64,000 nucleotides of DNA, taken from NCBI GenBank assembly GCA_029532415.1, contig JAQOTA010000070.1, positions 1,109,917 through 1,173,916 on the forward strand. Reading direction: 5' to 3'. Position numbers and translations under genes: made by a program. How positions within the stretch are numbered: the stretch's first letter is position 1; the number at the start of each line of letters is the position of its first letter. This stretch comes from Marasmius tenuissimus. Taxonomy: Eukaryota; Basidiomycota; Agaricomycetes; Agaricales; Marasmiaceae. The notes below the pieces were generated by a model. That model was not told the origin of the DNA, did not search any database, and saw only the letters and a program-made list of their open reading frames with translations. Below, in pieces: positions 22,901-31,261 of the stretch.

Positions 22901-23406
22901 TCCCACCATTGAGCACGTATGTACCGTTCGATTTTTTCGGAGAGCTGACTTCTCATTGAGTCGGGGCAGCGAGGCATATAATATCGGTAACGTTTGGCCT
23001 CGTCTATCAGAGGGATGGTGTGATTAACATCACGCAGCGGAGGTAACTGTTCAGGTACACCGTTCATTATGTCGGCATAGTACCTTTTCCATTCTTCTCG
23101 TAGATGAGGTATGTCTTCGTCTGAATACTTCTGGGAATCAGACTCAGCTTTGTGAAATGTTTGTTGAGTTCGAATGAACTCTGAAACCAGATCTTCTACA
23201 GGAGTGGTATCCCGAAGGTCTGTGGCAACATCAATCATATTAAGGAGGTCATCGGTGGACAGTTTGTCACCAGGGCCAAGAAGTACGGGGAGATACGGGT
23301 GTAAGTCATTTTTCTTTAATTTTTTATTGTCTTCATCATCCACAGATCGGATGTTCACTCGAGACTTTGGAGGTTCAACCCGAGTGGAACTAGTACTGCC
23401 ATGCAG
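19918..23406 (-). CDS. Gypsy Pol polyprotein (RT, RNase H, integrase)
   Basis: Reads in the same frame as Gag, separated only by the Gag stop UGA at 23407-23409; the first ATG in Pol is at 23358. Reverse transcriptase: LCVPKKDGKTLRTTVDCRE, KIDLSDAYEQVRI, active site VYLDDIFVFSD. RNase H: WVVCDASVSGIGAM and TDHKSLEFF. Integrase: zinc-binding CNSCEPCIRAKP, then WESIGMDFIGPFPEVKGHNY, SIVSDRDSKFTSVWW and FHPQTDGVTERANRSV. The end (EFVDEITTHSWSGNKVFFEVHWTL...) looks like a chromodomain-type module that would steer integration to chromatin. The frame has no lesion. Because there is no ATG near the Gag stop, Pol is probably made by readthrough of UGA. Confidence 0.93.
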   Translation of the reverse strand: MHGSTSSTRVEPPKSRVNIRSVDDEDNKKLKKNDLHPYLPVLLGPGDKLSTDDLLNMIDVATDLRDTTPVEDLVSEFIRTQQTFHKAESDSQKYSDEDIPHLREEWKRYYADIMNGVPEQLPPLRDVNHTIPLIDEAKRYRYYMPRCPDSMRSQLSEKIERYIRAQWWEPQTVPQAAPMLCVPKKDGKTLRTTVDCRERNNNTIKDVTPMPDQDQIRAQVAASKYRSKIDLSDAYEQVRIIPDDVLKSAFSTVLGTFVSNVMQQGDTNAPSTFQRLMNHIFREYIGVFMHVYLDDIFVFSDSIEDHQKHLQLVFEKLREQQLYLKSSKCELYAESMDCLGHIIDHKGLHADTDKLERIRNWRTPRNYNDVQKFLGLVNYLSHFLPDVSAYTTPLSEMARNNQPFFWRSIHDACFQHIKDLCCKVPILKPIDPRNPEPIWVVCDASVSGIGAMYGQGPSWQTCRPAGFMSKKFSDAQRNYRVFETETLAILEALLKWEDKLIGYRIHVVTDHKSLEFFKTQKRLSSRQMRWMEYLSRFDFDITYIKGITNRVADVLSRYYESDTAGEHHSPSNYVNADVRIDKLGEDLPIGRADEVAQILEQFRAQREAKDAIEPRDLEAQELEAAREPDLVEPYPALFDNPTVIKSRAKGPDLRAMVATGDAILSDFKTGYSKDPLLSKVIDDIEDYPRFSIKDELVWTTNLADEPVVCVPMAHKGTRSLRAMILDTAHQVVGHFGPQRTADYIRRWYWWPGIYGMTQKFCNSCEPCIRAKPSNLPPAGKLHSLPVPTRPWESIGMDFIGPFPEVKGHNYLWVIICRLTNMVHLVPCHTTNTATDLSLRYLQEIVRLHGLPRSIVSDRDSKFTSVWWQELHRMLGAKLLMSTSFHPQTDGVTERANRSVAQVFRAAIRADQHDWLGKVPLVEFALNSSVNSSTGFAPFELNYGYVPSMLFDVRPTDNVPAGIRAYGIQAMQNLFDAHDAIISARVFQTHYSNKRRRAEPELKQGSKVYLSTKNISLPKGRASKLLPKFIGPYTVLEAFPKTSTYRLDLPDEFSNRRVHDMFHVSLLRPYEPSDELLFPDRSKPEPYDFGAPPEAEEFVDEITTHSWSGNKVFFEVHWTLGDVTSEPYSTVKKLKALDDYFALVGVSRWQDLPRKPHKNCPKP

Positions 23407-26400
23407 TCATTGTCGGTTCGTCGGGTCACCCTTTTGCTTCTTCTGAGCTGTTGACTCAACAATCCCATACTTATTTGGGCGTTTTCGAGTTTCCAATTGC
23501 TCACCATCTCCGAGGTGAATTTCCCTTGAAACGGTCTTTCGGTATCTTCTGGCAATCTCAGCCGATTCCTCCCCCTCATTAAGAGTGGGTATACTCTCTT
23601 CATTCAGCCGCACAGTATCATCACTAAAATGTAGCGATATGCCATGTTTTCTCATGAATACAGTGCCAATGACCACATCATATCGGTCTATATTGGCGAT
23701 GTCGAAGTAGTCGGAATCTGAAACAGATTCCCGCGATGAAGCAATGGAGTACTTTGCAGTACAACCAAAGGATATCCGTGAGCGGCTACCCTTGGTGCCC
23801 AGCTGTAAGGTCACCGGGTTTTCCAATTGGAAGACGGGCAACTTCGCAATGCGTGCAAAGTCGGGACTGATGGCATCAGCCGTACTGCCACTATCGAACA
23901 GTGCAAATGCCTTGAGTCCATTGATCTTGATGAAGGCGGTAAGGCATCTATTATCCTTGGGTGTACGAGCAGGGCGCATACCGACGTCCTTTACAGGGAC
24001 AAACTTCGGACGCAACGTAGCTCGGGTGTCCCCATTGGTTGTAGTAACCATGGTTCTCATATATTCCCCAAAATCAAGGTTCAGGATCCGAGATGGAGGC
24101 GACGGGTCACCTTGGTACACACCTCGGGTGTCATCAGGCTCGGACCAGTCACCAAACTCACTGTCAGACTCCCCAGATTCAGGATATTCTGACTCGGAGT
24201 CGTCAGTAGATGCCATTGCATTCAACCGTTCATGATTCGGTGAGTCACCGTCATCATCTCGCATGAAGCCTACTCGTTCCATATACTCTTCATCGGCAGC
24301 GTCACTGGAGTATTGTGAACCAATAAGTTCACTACCTTCGGTGTCTGATTTCGAGGAGGACGAATTATCTTCTGATCCCGATGAGGTTGCCGAATCTTCT
24401 CCATCAGTGGTTTCAGCAATGCGATTGAGGCGGACAGGTTCTCGTTTCTTGGATTCATCCATCTTTGAGAACCGGTTATTCCCCTTGTCATTGCTGCGGG
24501 TATTACCGTTCCAAGGTTTACGGTGGAAAGGTTGGAATTTTCTGTTGTGATCCCGCCGTTGTTGAGTCTTATCATCTCCAGGCGGGGCATTCACTCGTCG
24601 GGGGTAATTGGGGCGATCATCTCGAGGTGGTGAGTGAGCTCGAACAGAATATCGCCTATTTTCGACTTTCTGCAGTCGTTTCGGGGACGGAGATCGGGAT
24701 AAGGTACGTAATTTCAACTGTTTATCCTTTTTCTTGCGGTCCCGAGAGCGAGAGCGGGATTTACGACGCTTAGCTCGCTTCAATTCTTCTCTTGCTCGCT
24801 GGTAATACTGACCAGCTTTGTGACTCTTTTCACATGCAAGTGCAGCTTGCATGATATCGTTGACACTCGAGGACTCTGCCGTGATACGGTGAATTTTCCT
24901 CATATCGGTTTCCATGCTTTCGGGCAATAGAAGCATCAATTTCTTTTTGAAGGAATACAAGTCGGGAGGGCTAGGCATACTCTTAGCGTAGCGACTGAGC
25001 TCGCTGAACATTCCCTTTGCTCCCTTTCCAGCAGAGTATCGGACATCCTCATATCGTTCAACAACGAGGGATAGTGAGGATTCATGAATAAATCGTCGGT
25101 ATAATCCGCTCACTACTTGCATGAAGGTCACTGGTTCATCATTGTCGTTCTCGAGAGCACTCTCAATAACGTCTACGAACCAATCTCGGGCATCACTTCT
25201 CAAGAAGGATACCAAAGTATTTTTTCGGAACATGTCGACGGCAGTAAGTACGTAGCTGCCACGAGTTTTGCTCCATCTAACTTCCTCTCCGCAAAGGTTG
25301 GCAACATTAAGCCATCGAACCAAATCGCGGACCCAGTCGTCGAATACCAGGAAATCTTGTTCACCATAGTAGAATCCCGGGCGAGGGATGTTCTGAATTA
25401 CAGTCTTCTGAGCGTTATTAGGTGCGCTTGACCCAGGCCCATACAATTGGCGTTCAATCAACTTTTCGAAGGTCCGAAAAGCAGCTCTCAATACTTCTTC
25501 TTCAGTCTTAGGCGTAGGATCATATTCAAAGACCTCTCTTTCATTGAATGTAGGATCCACGGAAGAATATCGAGTGCGACCAAAAACGCCAGGTTTCGGT
25601 CCAACTTGCGGAGGGGTAGTGGAATCGGTACGACTCCTTTTCTGTCTCCTATTGTACTCATCCTCTGAGTTGTGCGGTTCCCCGTCGCTAGGTTCACCAG
25701 AGGGGTCACCCGATGGGTCATCACTAGGGGGACCACCATTGTGACCACGTTTACCGGTCCCTCGATTGGGCTCTGATTCTGACTCGGAAGGTTCATTATC
25801 AGGACCACCCGGATAGGTAGGAGGCGTATCATTCCGGTTCCTGGGAGTGTCCATACTCCTATGAGAACCTGAACCTCGGCGAATTCCACCACGTCCCCGA
25901 GCTGAGGAACTCAAATGGCGATTGATTCCGTCCCGAATCTTTTTGGCATAGGGAGGATCATATTCACCACTGGCCAATCTTACTGGAGAGGGTTGGCGTG
26001 GAGCTCGACGACCATGAATTGGATCTCGGTCAGAAAACGGTTCTGGATAAATCATCCGGAGGGGAGCGACCTCATCGTCCTCAATAGGACGAGCGGGTTG
26101 TCGTATTTGGGGATTTCGATCGTGGTAAATCATATCCCGGTCGTCAGTGTGCACACGTTGGTCTTCAATGCGAGTGGTGCTATATTGCATCAAGTCAGAG
26201 TCTCGCATGGTCTGTAAAACGTAGCAGCGACGAAGAGTTGCGTGGTATGACCGGACTAGTGACTCATTCCGAGCAAAGTTCGAAGTAACAGTCCGAATAC
26301 TGCGGAGGCTGCGAGTCTCGGTGTCGGTGTCGGTGTCCTCAGGGGCATTCGGGGTGTCATCTCGATCATTATCATGGGTATTTTTACCACCGATGATCAG

Positions 26401-26832
26401 GGGCCGGTTAGCCATGGGGGCTTTTCCTTTTCGCGCGGCTGTCTTATTCATCTCAGCTAACATGTCTTCTGGAGTAACGGTAGGACTCGAAGAGGATGTA
26501 TTGGGGCCATCAAACAAACTATTGTGACTACTAGAGCGACGACGAAGGTCATCGGAAGCACTGTCAGCGGTACTAGCGTTAGTCAAGGGTTCGTGAGGAG
26601 CCATAGTATTCTCCTGAGATGCGGGTATGGGTCGTGCAGAGCGAGCTGGCTGAGACGAGCTAGAAGCGCTAGCTGGAGCAGATGAACTCGATGGTTGAGA
26701 TGGTTTGGTAGAACCAGACGTCCTAGGTGCTGAGGAGCCAAAGGCTACAGGGTTACGAGAACCATTAGCCTGATTTGCGGAGGTCGAAGCGGAGGTCGAC
26801 GGTTTAGCGGTGGTAGTGACAGTGGGTGCCAT
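23407..26832 (-). CDS. Gypsy Gag-protease polyprotein
   Basis: A frame of 1141 residues. The N-terminal 400 residues are low-complexity S/T/P/R-rich. A retrotransposon Gag-type helical domain lies at about 450-680 (PGFYYGEQDFLVFDDWVRDLVRWL...YRRFIHESSLSLVVERYEDVRY). No CCHC zinc knuckle is present. In its place is a strongly basic RS-type stretch (KRAKRRKSRSRSRDRKKKDK) that could bind RNA. The C-terminus holds a retropepsin-like protease with ALFDSGSTADAISPDFA as the active-site region. The ORF stops with CAA UGA CUG at 23407-23409; the following codons continue in frame into Pol. Confidence 0.9.
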   Translation of the reverse strand: MAPTVTTTAKPSTSASTSANQANGSRNPVAFGSSAPRTSGSTKPSQPSSSSAPASASSSSQPARSARPIPASQENTMAPHEPLTNASTADSASDDLRRRSSSHNSLFDGPNTSSSSPTVTPEDMLAEMNKTAARKGKAPMANRPLIIGGKNTHDNDRDDTPNAPEDTDTDTETRSLRSIRTVTSNFARNESLVRSYHATLRRCYVLQTMRDSDLMQYSTTRIEDQRVHTDDRDMIYHDRNPQIRQPARPIEDDEVAPLRMIYPEPFSDRDPIHGRRAPRQPSPVRLASGEYDPPYAKKIRDGINRHLSSSARGRGGIRRGSGSHRSMDTPRNRNDTPPTYPGGPDNEPSESESEPNRGTGKRGHNGGPPSDDPSGDPSGEPSDGEPHNSEDEYNRRQKRSRTDSTTPPQVGPKPGVFGRTRYSSVDPTFNEREVFEYDPTPKTEEEVLRAAFRTFEKLIERQLYGPGSSAPNNAQKTVIQNIPRPGFYYGEQDFLVFDDWVRDLVRWLNVANLCGEEVRWSKTRGSYVLTAVDMFRKNTLVSFLRSDARDWFVDVIESALENDNDEPVTFMQVVSGLYRRFIHESSLSLVVERYEDVRYSAGKGAKGMFSELSRYAKSMPSPPDLYSFKKKLMLLLPESMETDMRKIHRITAESSSVNDIMQAALACEKSHKAGQYYQRAREELKRAKRRKSRSRSRDRKKKDKQLKLRTLSRSPSPKRLQKVENRRYSVRAHSPPRDDRPNYPRRVNAPPGDDKTQQRRDHNRKFQPFHRKPWNGNTRSNDKGNNRFSKMDESKKREPVRLNRIAETTDGEDSATSSGSEDNSSSSKSDTEGSELIGSQYSSDAADEEYMERVGFMRDDDGDSPNHERLNAMASTDDSESEYPESGESDSEFGDWSEPDDTRGVYQGDPSPPSRILNLDFGEYMRTMVTTTNGDTRATLRPKFVPVKDVGMRPARTPKDNRCLTAFIKINGLKAFALFDSGSTADAISPDFARIAKLPVFQLENPVTLQLGTKGSRSRISFGCTAKYSIASSRESVSDSDYFDIANIDRYDVVIGTVFMRKHGISLHFSDDTVRLNEESIPTLNEGEESAEIARRYRKTVSREIHLGDGEQLETRKRPNKYGIVESTAQKKQKGDPTNRQ

Positions 26833-26977
26833 CGGTGTGGGTGGATCTTCCGGATAAGGGAGCTGATGGAAGGCAGCTACGAGCCGGGATTGTTGTTTTC
26901 GGGTTTGGGTAGGCGTGGTTGGAGACGAGAGGAGTGGTACGACTACGGTGTAGCCAATGCTGAGGGTTAAAAAAATG

Positions 26978-27175
26978 TGAAAGGCGAGCGTTCACTTTTC
27001 CTTCGGACCTCGAGTAACCTGACAGACGTATAGATTGGCTACGCAGTAGCAGTACGTTGGGTTACAATGAGGTAGTGAAGGTAAGAAGTAAAACGATAAT
27101 TAATTACTAAGCCAGGACGAGGCTTTTATACTAGCTAGAATATCAAATTGTCCATATAAGGGCATAGCCCTTACA
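26978..27175 (-). repeat. 5' LTR of the gypsy element
   Basis: 198 bases, TG...CA ends, one difference from the 3' LTR. Followed on the right by the target duplication ATAGC (27176-27180). Confidence 0.95.
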
Positions 27176-27180
27176 ATAGC

Positions 27181-28073
27181 GGCTTGAACGACAGCTCTAA
27201 TCAATTGGTTCAATCTTTCTATTTATTTTGTCTCATTGAATTCCCGAGATACCATTCTTTCATTCAATGCTCCGTAGGAAATCATTGTGGAAGCAGTATG
27301 GACTGATACTGTGGAGTATATGTACATGTTACACTTATGAATCAAACAAAACGACGGTTCGCACCCGCCGCTGGTCGGCCAATCCCCCTTCATGACGGAA
27401 GATCATGGTCGCGGTACACGGAGAAAGAGGTTGCACAGCATTTGCTGACACACCCAGGAATTTGGCGAGCCAAACAGTAACATGAGGCACGGCTTGATTT
27501 CGTACTACCACTATCTCTGTTACATCTCGCGATCGCTTCAACATGCGGTGACCATCCAATTGAACTGTGATGCTCTGCGGTAAGATGACCACTGGGCTTG
27601 ATAGCTTTTCTCACTGCCTTATTTCCAGGCCAATTTCAGCCAAGAGTGACACGCTCAAAACATCATCAGAGAGACGAGATGGACCTGCCATCATAGATGT
27701 TGAGGTTCTGGCTGATTAATGGTGTGTTTTGTCTCTATATAACGCGTTTTCTAACTCGGTTAACTGTCTTTAGGTTCCCAGAGTCTGAATACCCTCTCAT
27801 CTCCATCGATGGTATCAGATGGGACTATAATACTCTGTGAGCTCTGTAAATTACTTGCTGCAATGGTTTTACGCCCAACATGCTGATATGCCGTTGCATA
27901 GGCCGACTGTGCTCGGGTTGATAGAGCGAAGCAAGAAAAATGGTATCGCCACGGAGGTTGGGAATATCTATCCTTGAATAGTGCGTACGGATTATCTCCA
28001 TCTTGTTGCTCCTGCCCACTCAGCTACCCTCAAAATTTCAGGGTAATCTTCAATTCCTCGGGCAAGTAACGTC
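27181..28073. other. No supported gene
   Basis: Right flank of the gypsy insertion. Minus-strand open frames at 27335-27592 and 27825-28019 have no recognisable features. Confidence 0.4.
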
Positions 28074-29130
28074 TTGCGAAGAATATGCAGCGCTCCAACT
28101 CCAAACCCGCAAGTAAGCGTTTCCGTCGAGACGTTTTCCCCCTTTGTTCACGAGGTCCGCTCCTTCTCACCCTCCCGATCCGGCGCTGATTTTTTCACTC
28201 GCAGGTCTTTCTACATGCCGAATCTTTCAGACGGTTGGGACTTTTTCAGTGTCAATGGTCGGGGATAGTCTCCGATAAAACTCGGCTGCCGACCTTCGAA
28301 GGACAAGTTCAAAGTCGTTGAAACGCAATGGCTATGAAGGCTTCTGGAGGCGAAAAGCGCGTTTGCTGGATTTGGTCTTTTGATGGCTGCTCGGCCTAAA
28401 ATCGCGTCAGCCGTAGAGCAATTCAAATATTGGTAAGTATGACTCCGTGCTCCTATTTCCTGATGCTGATGCTTCCTTTCACTAGCATTGTCACTTCGCC
28501 ACAATCTGCTGCTGTCACTCAACACGAAGATCCTCAATTTCGAATGGCGAATCTCCCGAATACATAGACACCGGTACCCTAGATATCCCAGTATGGCACT
28601 GTGCTGGAAAACACGCCCGCGATGCCTCCCTATATCATTCAGTATCTCACAGACAGCTCGCTGATCTCCGCCTCCTCGCCGTTGCTGTTGCAACGTTGGC
28701 CGTTCAACCACGTTTGCTGCCCTTTTCTTCATTCAAACCCGCCTACTCGCATTGCTCGTGGTGAACATGCCTCGCCTATCGTCTATCCTTCCTACGACAT
28801 GGACGCACCCTGTACGTCCACCCCTGATGGTACAATCTGCTCTGTCACGCTTTGCAGATCGGATTAAGTCTCCGCTGACCTGGTGATGGCATGCTCATGT
28901 TTGCTTTACAGCCAACGGGTTGGCCTCTTTGTTATCAGTTTCCGCCGGTATTGGCCCTCGTTGGTTGAAATATGCCAACGTTGGGTAAATTCAGGTCACG
29001 CCAGCGAAGCCCTTGATAGGACTCCATCTCTACCCTGTTCTATAAACTGCTACCTACCACGACCTCCGGCACATGCTTACTATGCTATGCTCCCTGATAT
29101 GCTACCTTTTCGTCAGGTCTTAAAGTGACT
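28074..29130 (+). pseudogene. Remnant of an unidentified multi-exon gene
   Basis: Several plus-strand segments read like real exons. One frame runs MPNLSDGWDFFSVNGRG, stop (28266-28268), SPIKLGCRPSKDKFKVVETQWL, stop, RLLEAKSAFAGFGLLMAARPKIASAVEQFKYW, then a plausible intron (gtaagt at 28435). After it comes GESPEYIDTGTLDIPVW...SHRQLADLRLLAVAVATLAV with PRLLPFSSFKPAYSHC. A further segment after 28911 reads NGLASLLSVSAGIGPRWLKY. Two in-frame stops in otherwise coherent protein sequence suggest decay. I do not recognise the family. Confidence 0.35.
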
Positions 29131-29952
29131 TCAATATTGACCTTCCGTTCGCTTCGTACTGCGTTCTAATACTCCTGCTTTCAATCTGGTTCACGGTTTT
29201 CTTCGTTATTCTACTATGTTATTGTCACGCGATGCAAGGCTCTCATCTATGGTGGTGTACGAGTTATGACCAACCTCACATATTCCGACTGCCTGTGTAC
29301 GAATTAGGTCACGCTGGCTGAGGTGTATATATACTTTTTGACCACTATCGAGCTCGTGCAGTACCCGAAGGACGACCAATGGTCCCACGCCGTAGCGTTC
29401 TGTTCATATTCATCACACCGTCAGATGACTACCCGTTCATCAGAGTGTGGGCCCTTCCGACCAACAAGAGCCCATCCTATCAGACAGTATCATCTATTCT
29501 GACGATTGGACAAATTTGACTGTAGATGAAACCCGGAACTCGGAAACTAGGGACTATCGTGATTGATGTGGATCATGATTCCAAGCATGAGCTAGCCTCC
29601 CCCGCTCATCTCCTATGGGCAGCTCAGAGATTCCTAAACGTTGTATTCTTATTAGCTGTCTCTGAAGCTCAATTCTCAAACACCTCGATCACACTTGTAG
29701 ACACATACTCGCTCGGTTTAGATTGATGTATGAGGCGTCACTCACCCGATATCACTTCAATCTATTCTAAGTAATTTACCAAGGCCATCTAATTGGCGGC
29801 TACAGTTGCTCCGAACTCAGATACCACCGTCTTCGGACGGAAGCAATGGTAGGCATCACAAGGGAAGCAGTCACATATAGCGCCTCCATCGCGGAGATGC
29901 TATCCCTTCCTTTTCCCTCGTCCCCACAGCTTTTAAAAGGAATTAGACGACG
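29131..29952. other. No supported gene; promoter region of the next gene
   Basis: Short frames only. The right end is upstream of the membrane-protein start at 29953; no clear TATA box was found there. Confidence 0.4.
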
Positions 29953-30975
29953 ATGGTCTACAAGAAAAGGTACAGTCTCTGCTCTCGGTCGCAGAAGAAA
30001 TGCTGAATTCACTGTCATTGCTCTATTACTAGCTACTGCTCATGGCTGCTCCCAATCTTTGTCTCCGTCGTTCAGCAACTTGCCAGTGCGCAGTTTGTGA
30101 CGATAATCCAGGGTGGGACCATATTCCACACGGAGATCACCATCGTCGATGGCACCACGCTTACAGCTCCCCGTCATACTGAACCTACGGCTCGCAGTAC
30201 CACTGAGTTTACGCCCGAAGTAGTGTCATCTACAGGGTGCGTTTGTTGTTCATGGCTAATCATGGCTGTGCCAATACCTCCTCGTTCCATTTCGCCCTAG
30301 ATCAGCTCAGACGCTGACTCCATCCGACCGGCAAGTTACGACAGTCGGGAAACCTACTTCTTTCTCCTCTTCAAGTCAAGGTGTGCCACCGCCCGTGTGA
30401 GTGTTTCTATCGATACTTACCTCAATGTTTATCTGACTAACGAGTCGGTTTTCGAAGGTCAAGTACCTCATCGAGCATCGCACGGGTCACTATTTCGGAC
30501 TTTTCTCGTAAATCGCAGTCTACTACGTAAGTGTTTTGCGAACATTATACTCCAATACTTTTGTCGACCTGGTTTCCAAAGCCCAGGCAACGCATTGGGA
30601 AGCACGAATACCGTTACTATCACGGCCTCGCCCTCCACAGTAACCGAACCTCCTAGTTTTTCACGGTCTCAGCTAGGGCTGATACTAGGGGTGCTCTTTG
30701 CCTTCCTAGTAATTTTAACCCTGGTGATAGTCGTCCTACACCTCCGCAGGCGTCGGAAAAGGCACAGGCTTGCTACTTTAAGGGCAGCTCACACGGATGG
30801 CGCAGCAGAAGCTTCTCCCCCACCCGAGCGACAGGATATAACAAGTACAGTCAAACACCATGAAGCAGGTCCTTCTTCCGACGAGAGGGAGATTGAACCT
30901 GTGCCTTCCACGTCTCGGTCTGAAGCTCAGAGTGATTCAGCAACGGATGACCCCCCGCCTCCGTATTGTTCATAA
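29953..30975 (+). CDS. Single-pass membrane protein with S/T-rich ectodomain and PPPPY tail, 5 exons
   Basis: Predicted exons: 29953-29969, 30033-30236, 30301-30396, 30464-30526, 30582-30975, joining in frame to 257 residues. The 17-base first exon gives MVYKKS and the join completes a signal peptide (MVYKKSYCSWLLPIFVSVVQQLASA). The ectodomain (about 26-145) is rich in Ser, Thr and Pro (e.g. TARSTTEFTPEVVSSTG), likely O-glycosylated. One transmembrane helix follows (LGLILGVLFAFLVILTLVIV), then a stop-transfer run HLRRRRKRHR. The cytoplasmic tail is acidic and S/T-rich and ends DDPPPPYCS, which contains a PPxY motif of the kind bound by WW domains of Nedd4-type ubiquitin ligases. This is the layout of fungal wall-stress-sensor or Mid2-like proteins, but the identity of the ligand or role is inference. 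Confidence 0.8.
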
Positions 30976-31170
30976 CTGGGTGGTAATCTAGGCTAGCTTA
31001 ACTTGGCAAAAATACTTAAGTACCCTTCCTCAACTTAACTTAAGTACTTAATTCTTGAGGTAATAGCTAGTCTCTTTTAAATAAATTCTGAAGCACAGGA
31101 CCCTATAAAAATAAGCTAAAAAACAACTGAAAATGAGCTACAAAGAACCCAAAAGTGAAGTGGAATACAC

Positions 31171-31256
31171 GGCAATACCAGGACTTGAACTCATGACCTC
31201 ACGGGAAAGTGGTGAGAATTATGACATGACGCGCTTTAACCACTGAAGATATGGGG
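31171..31256 (-). repeat. tRNA-derived SINE-like sequence
   Basis: On the minus strand this reads like a damaged tRNA: box A-like TTCAGTGGTTAAAGCG, then box B-like GAGTTCAAGTCCTGG. The acceptor and T-stem no longer pair, and no clean anticodon arm forms, so it is not a functional tRNA. Downstream on the same strand an A/T-rich body continues to about 31010, with a T6 run near 31115 that could end Pol III transcription. This head-and-body layout is that of a tRNA-derived SINE. Confidence 0.5.
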
Positions 31257-31261
31257 CATGG

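Larger units (their letters stand above)
17463..27175 (-). mobile_element. Young full-length Ty3/gypsy retrotransposon with three ORFs
   Basis: The 9.7-kb element has 198-base LTRs (17463-17660 and 26978-27175) with TG...CA ends and target duplications ATAGC (17458-17462 and 27176-27180). The LTRs show one difference (t against c in ATTGT(T/C)CATATA). Coding order on the minus strand: Gag with protease, then Pol (RT, RNase H, integrase, chromodomain-like end), then a third ORF of 696 residues. The RT-RH-IN order defines gypsy. A polypurine tract lies at 17661-17672. No TGG-type primer-binding site adjoins the 5' LTR; the sequence there starts CATTTTTTTAACCC. The coding-strand LTR begins with a small hairpin, TGTAAGGGCTATGCCCTTAT. 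Confidence 0.95.

Noticed and set aside
28211..28732. 173-residue minus-strand open frame
   Set aside because: It lies opposite plus-strand segments that read as real exons; taken as antisense shadow.
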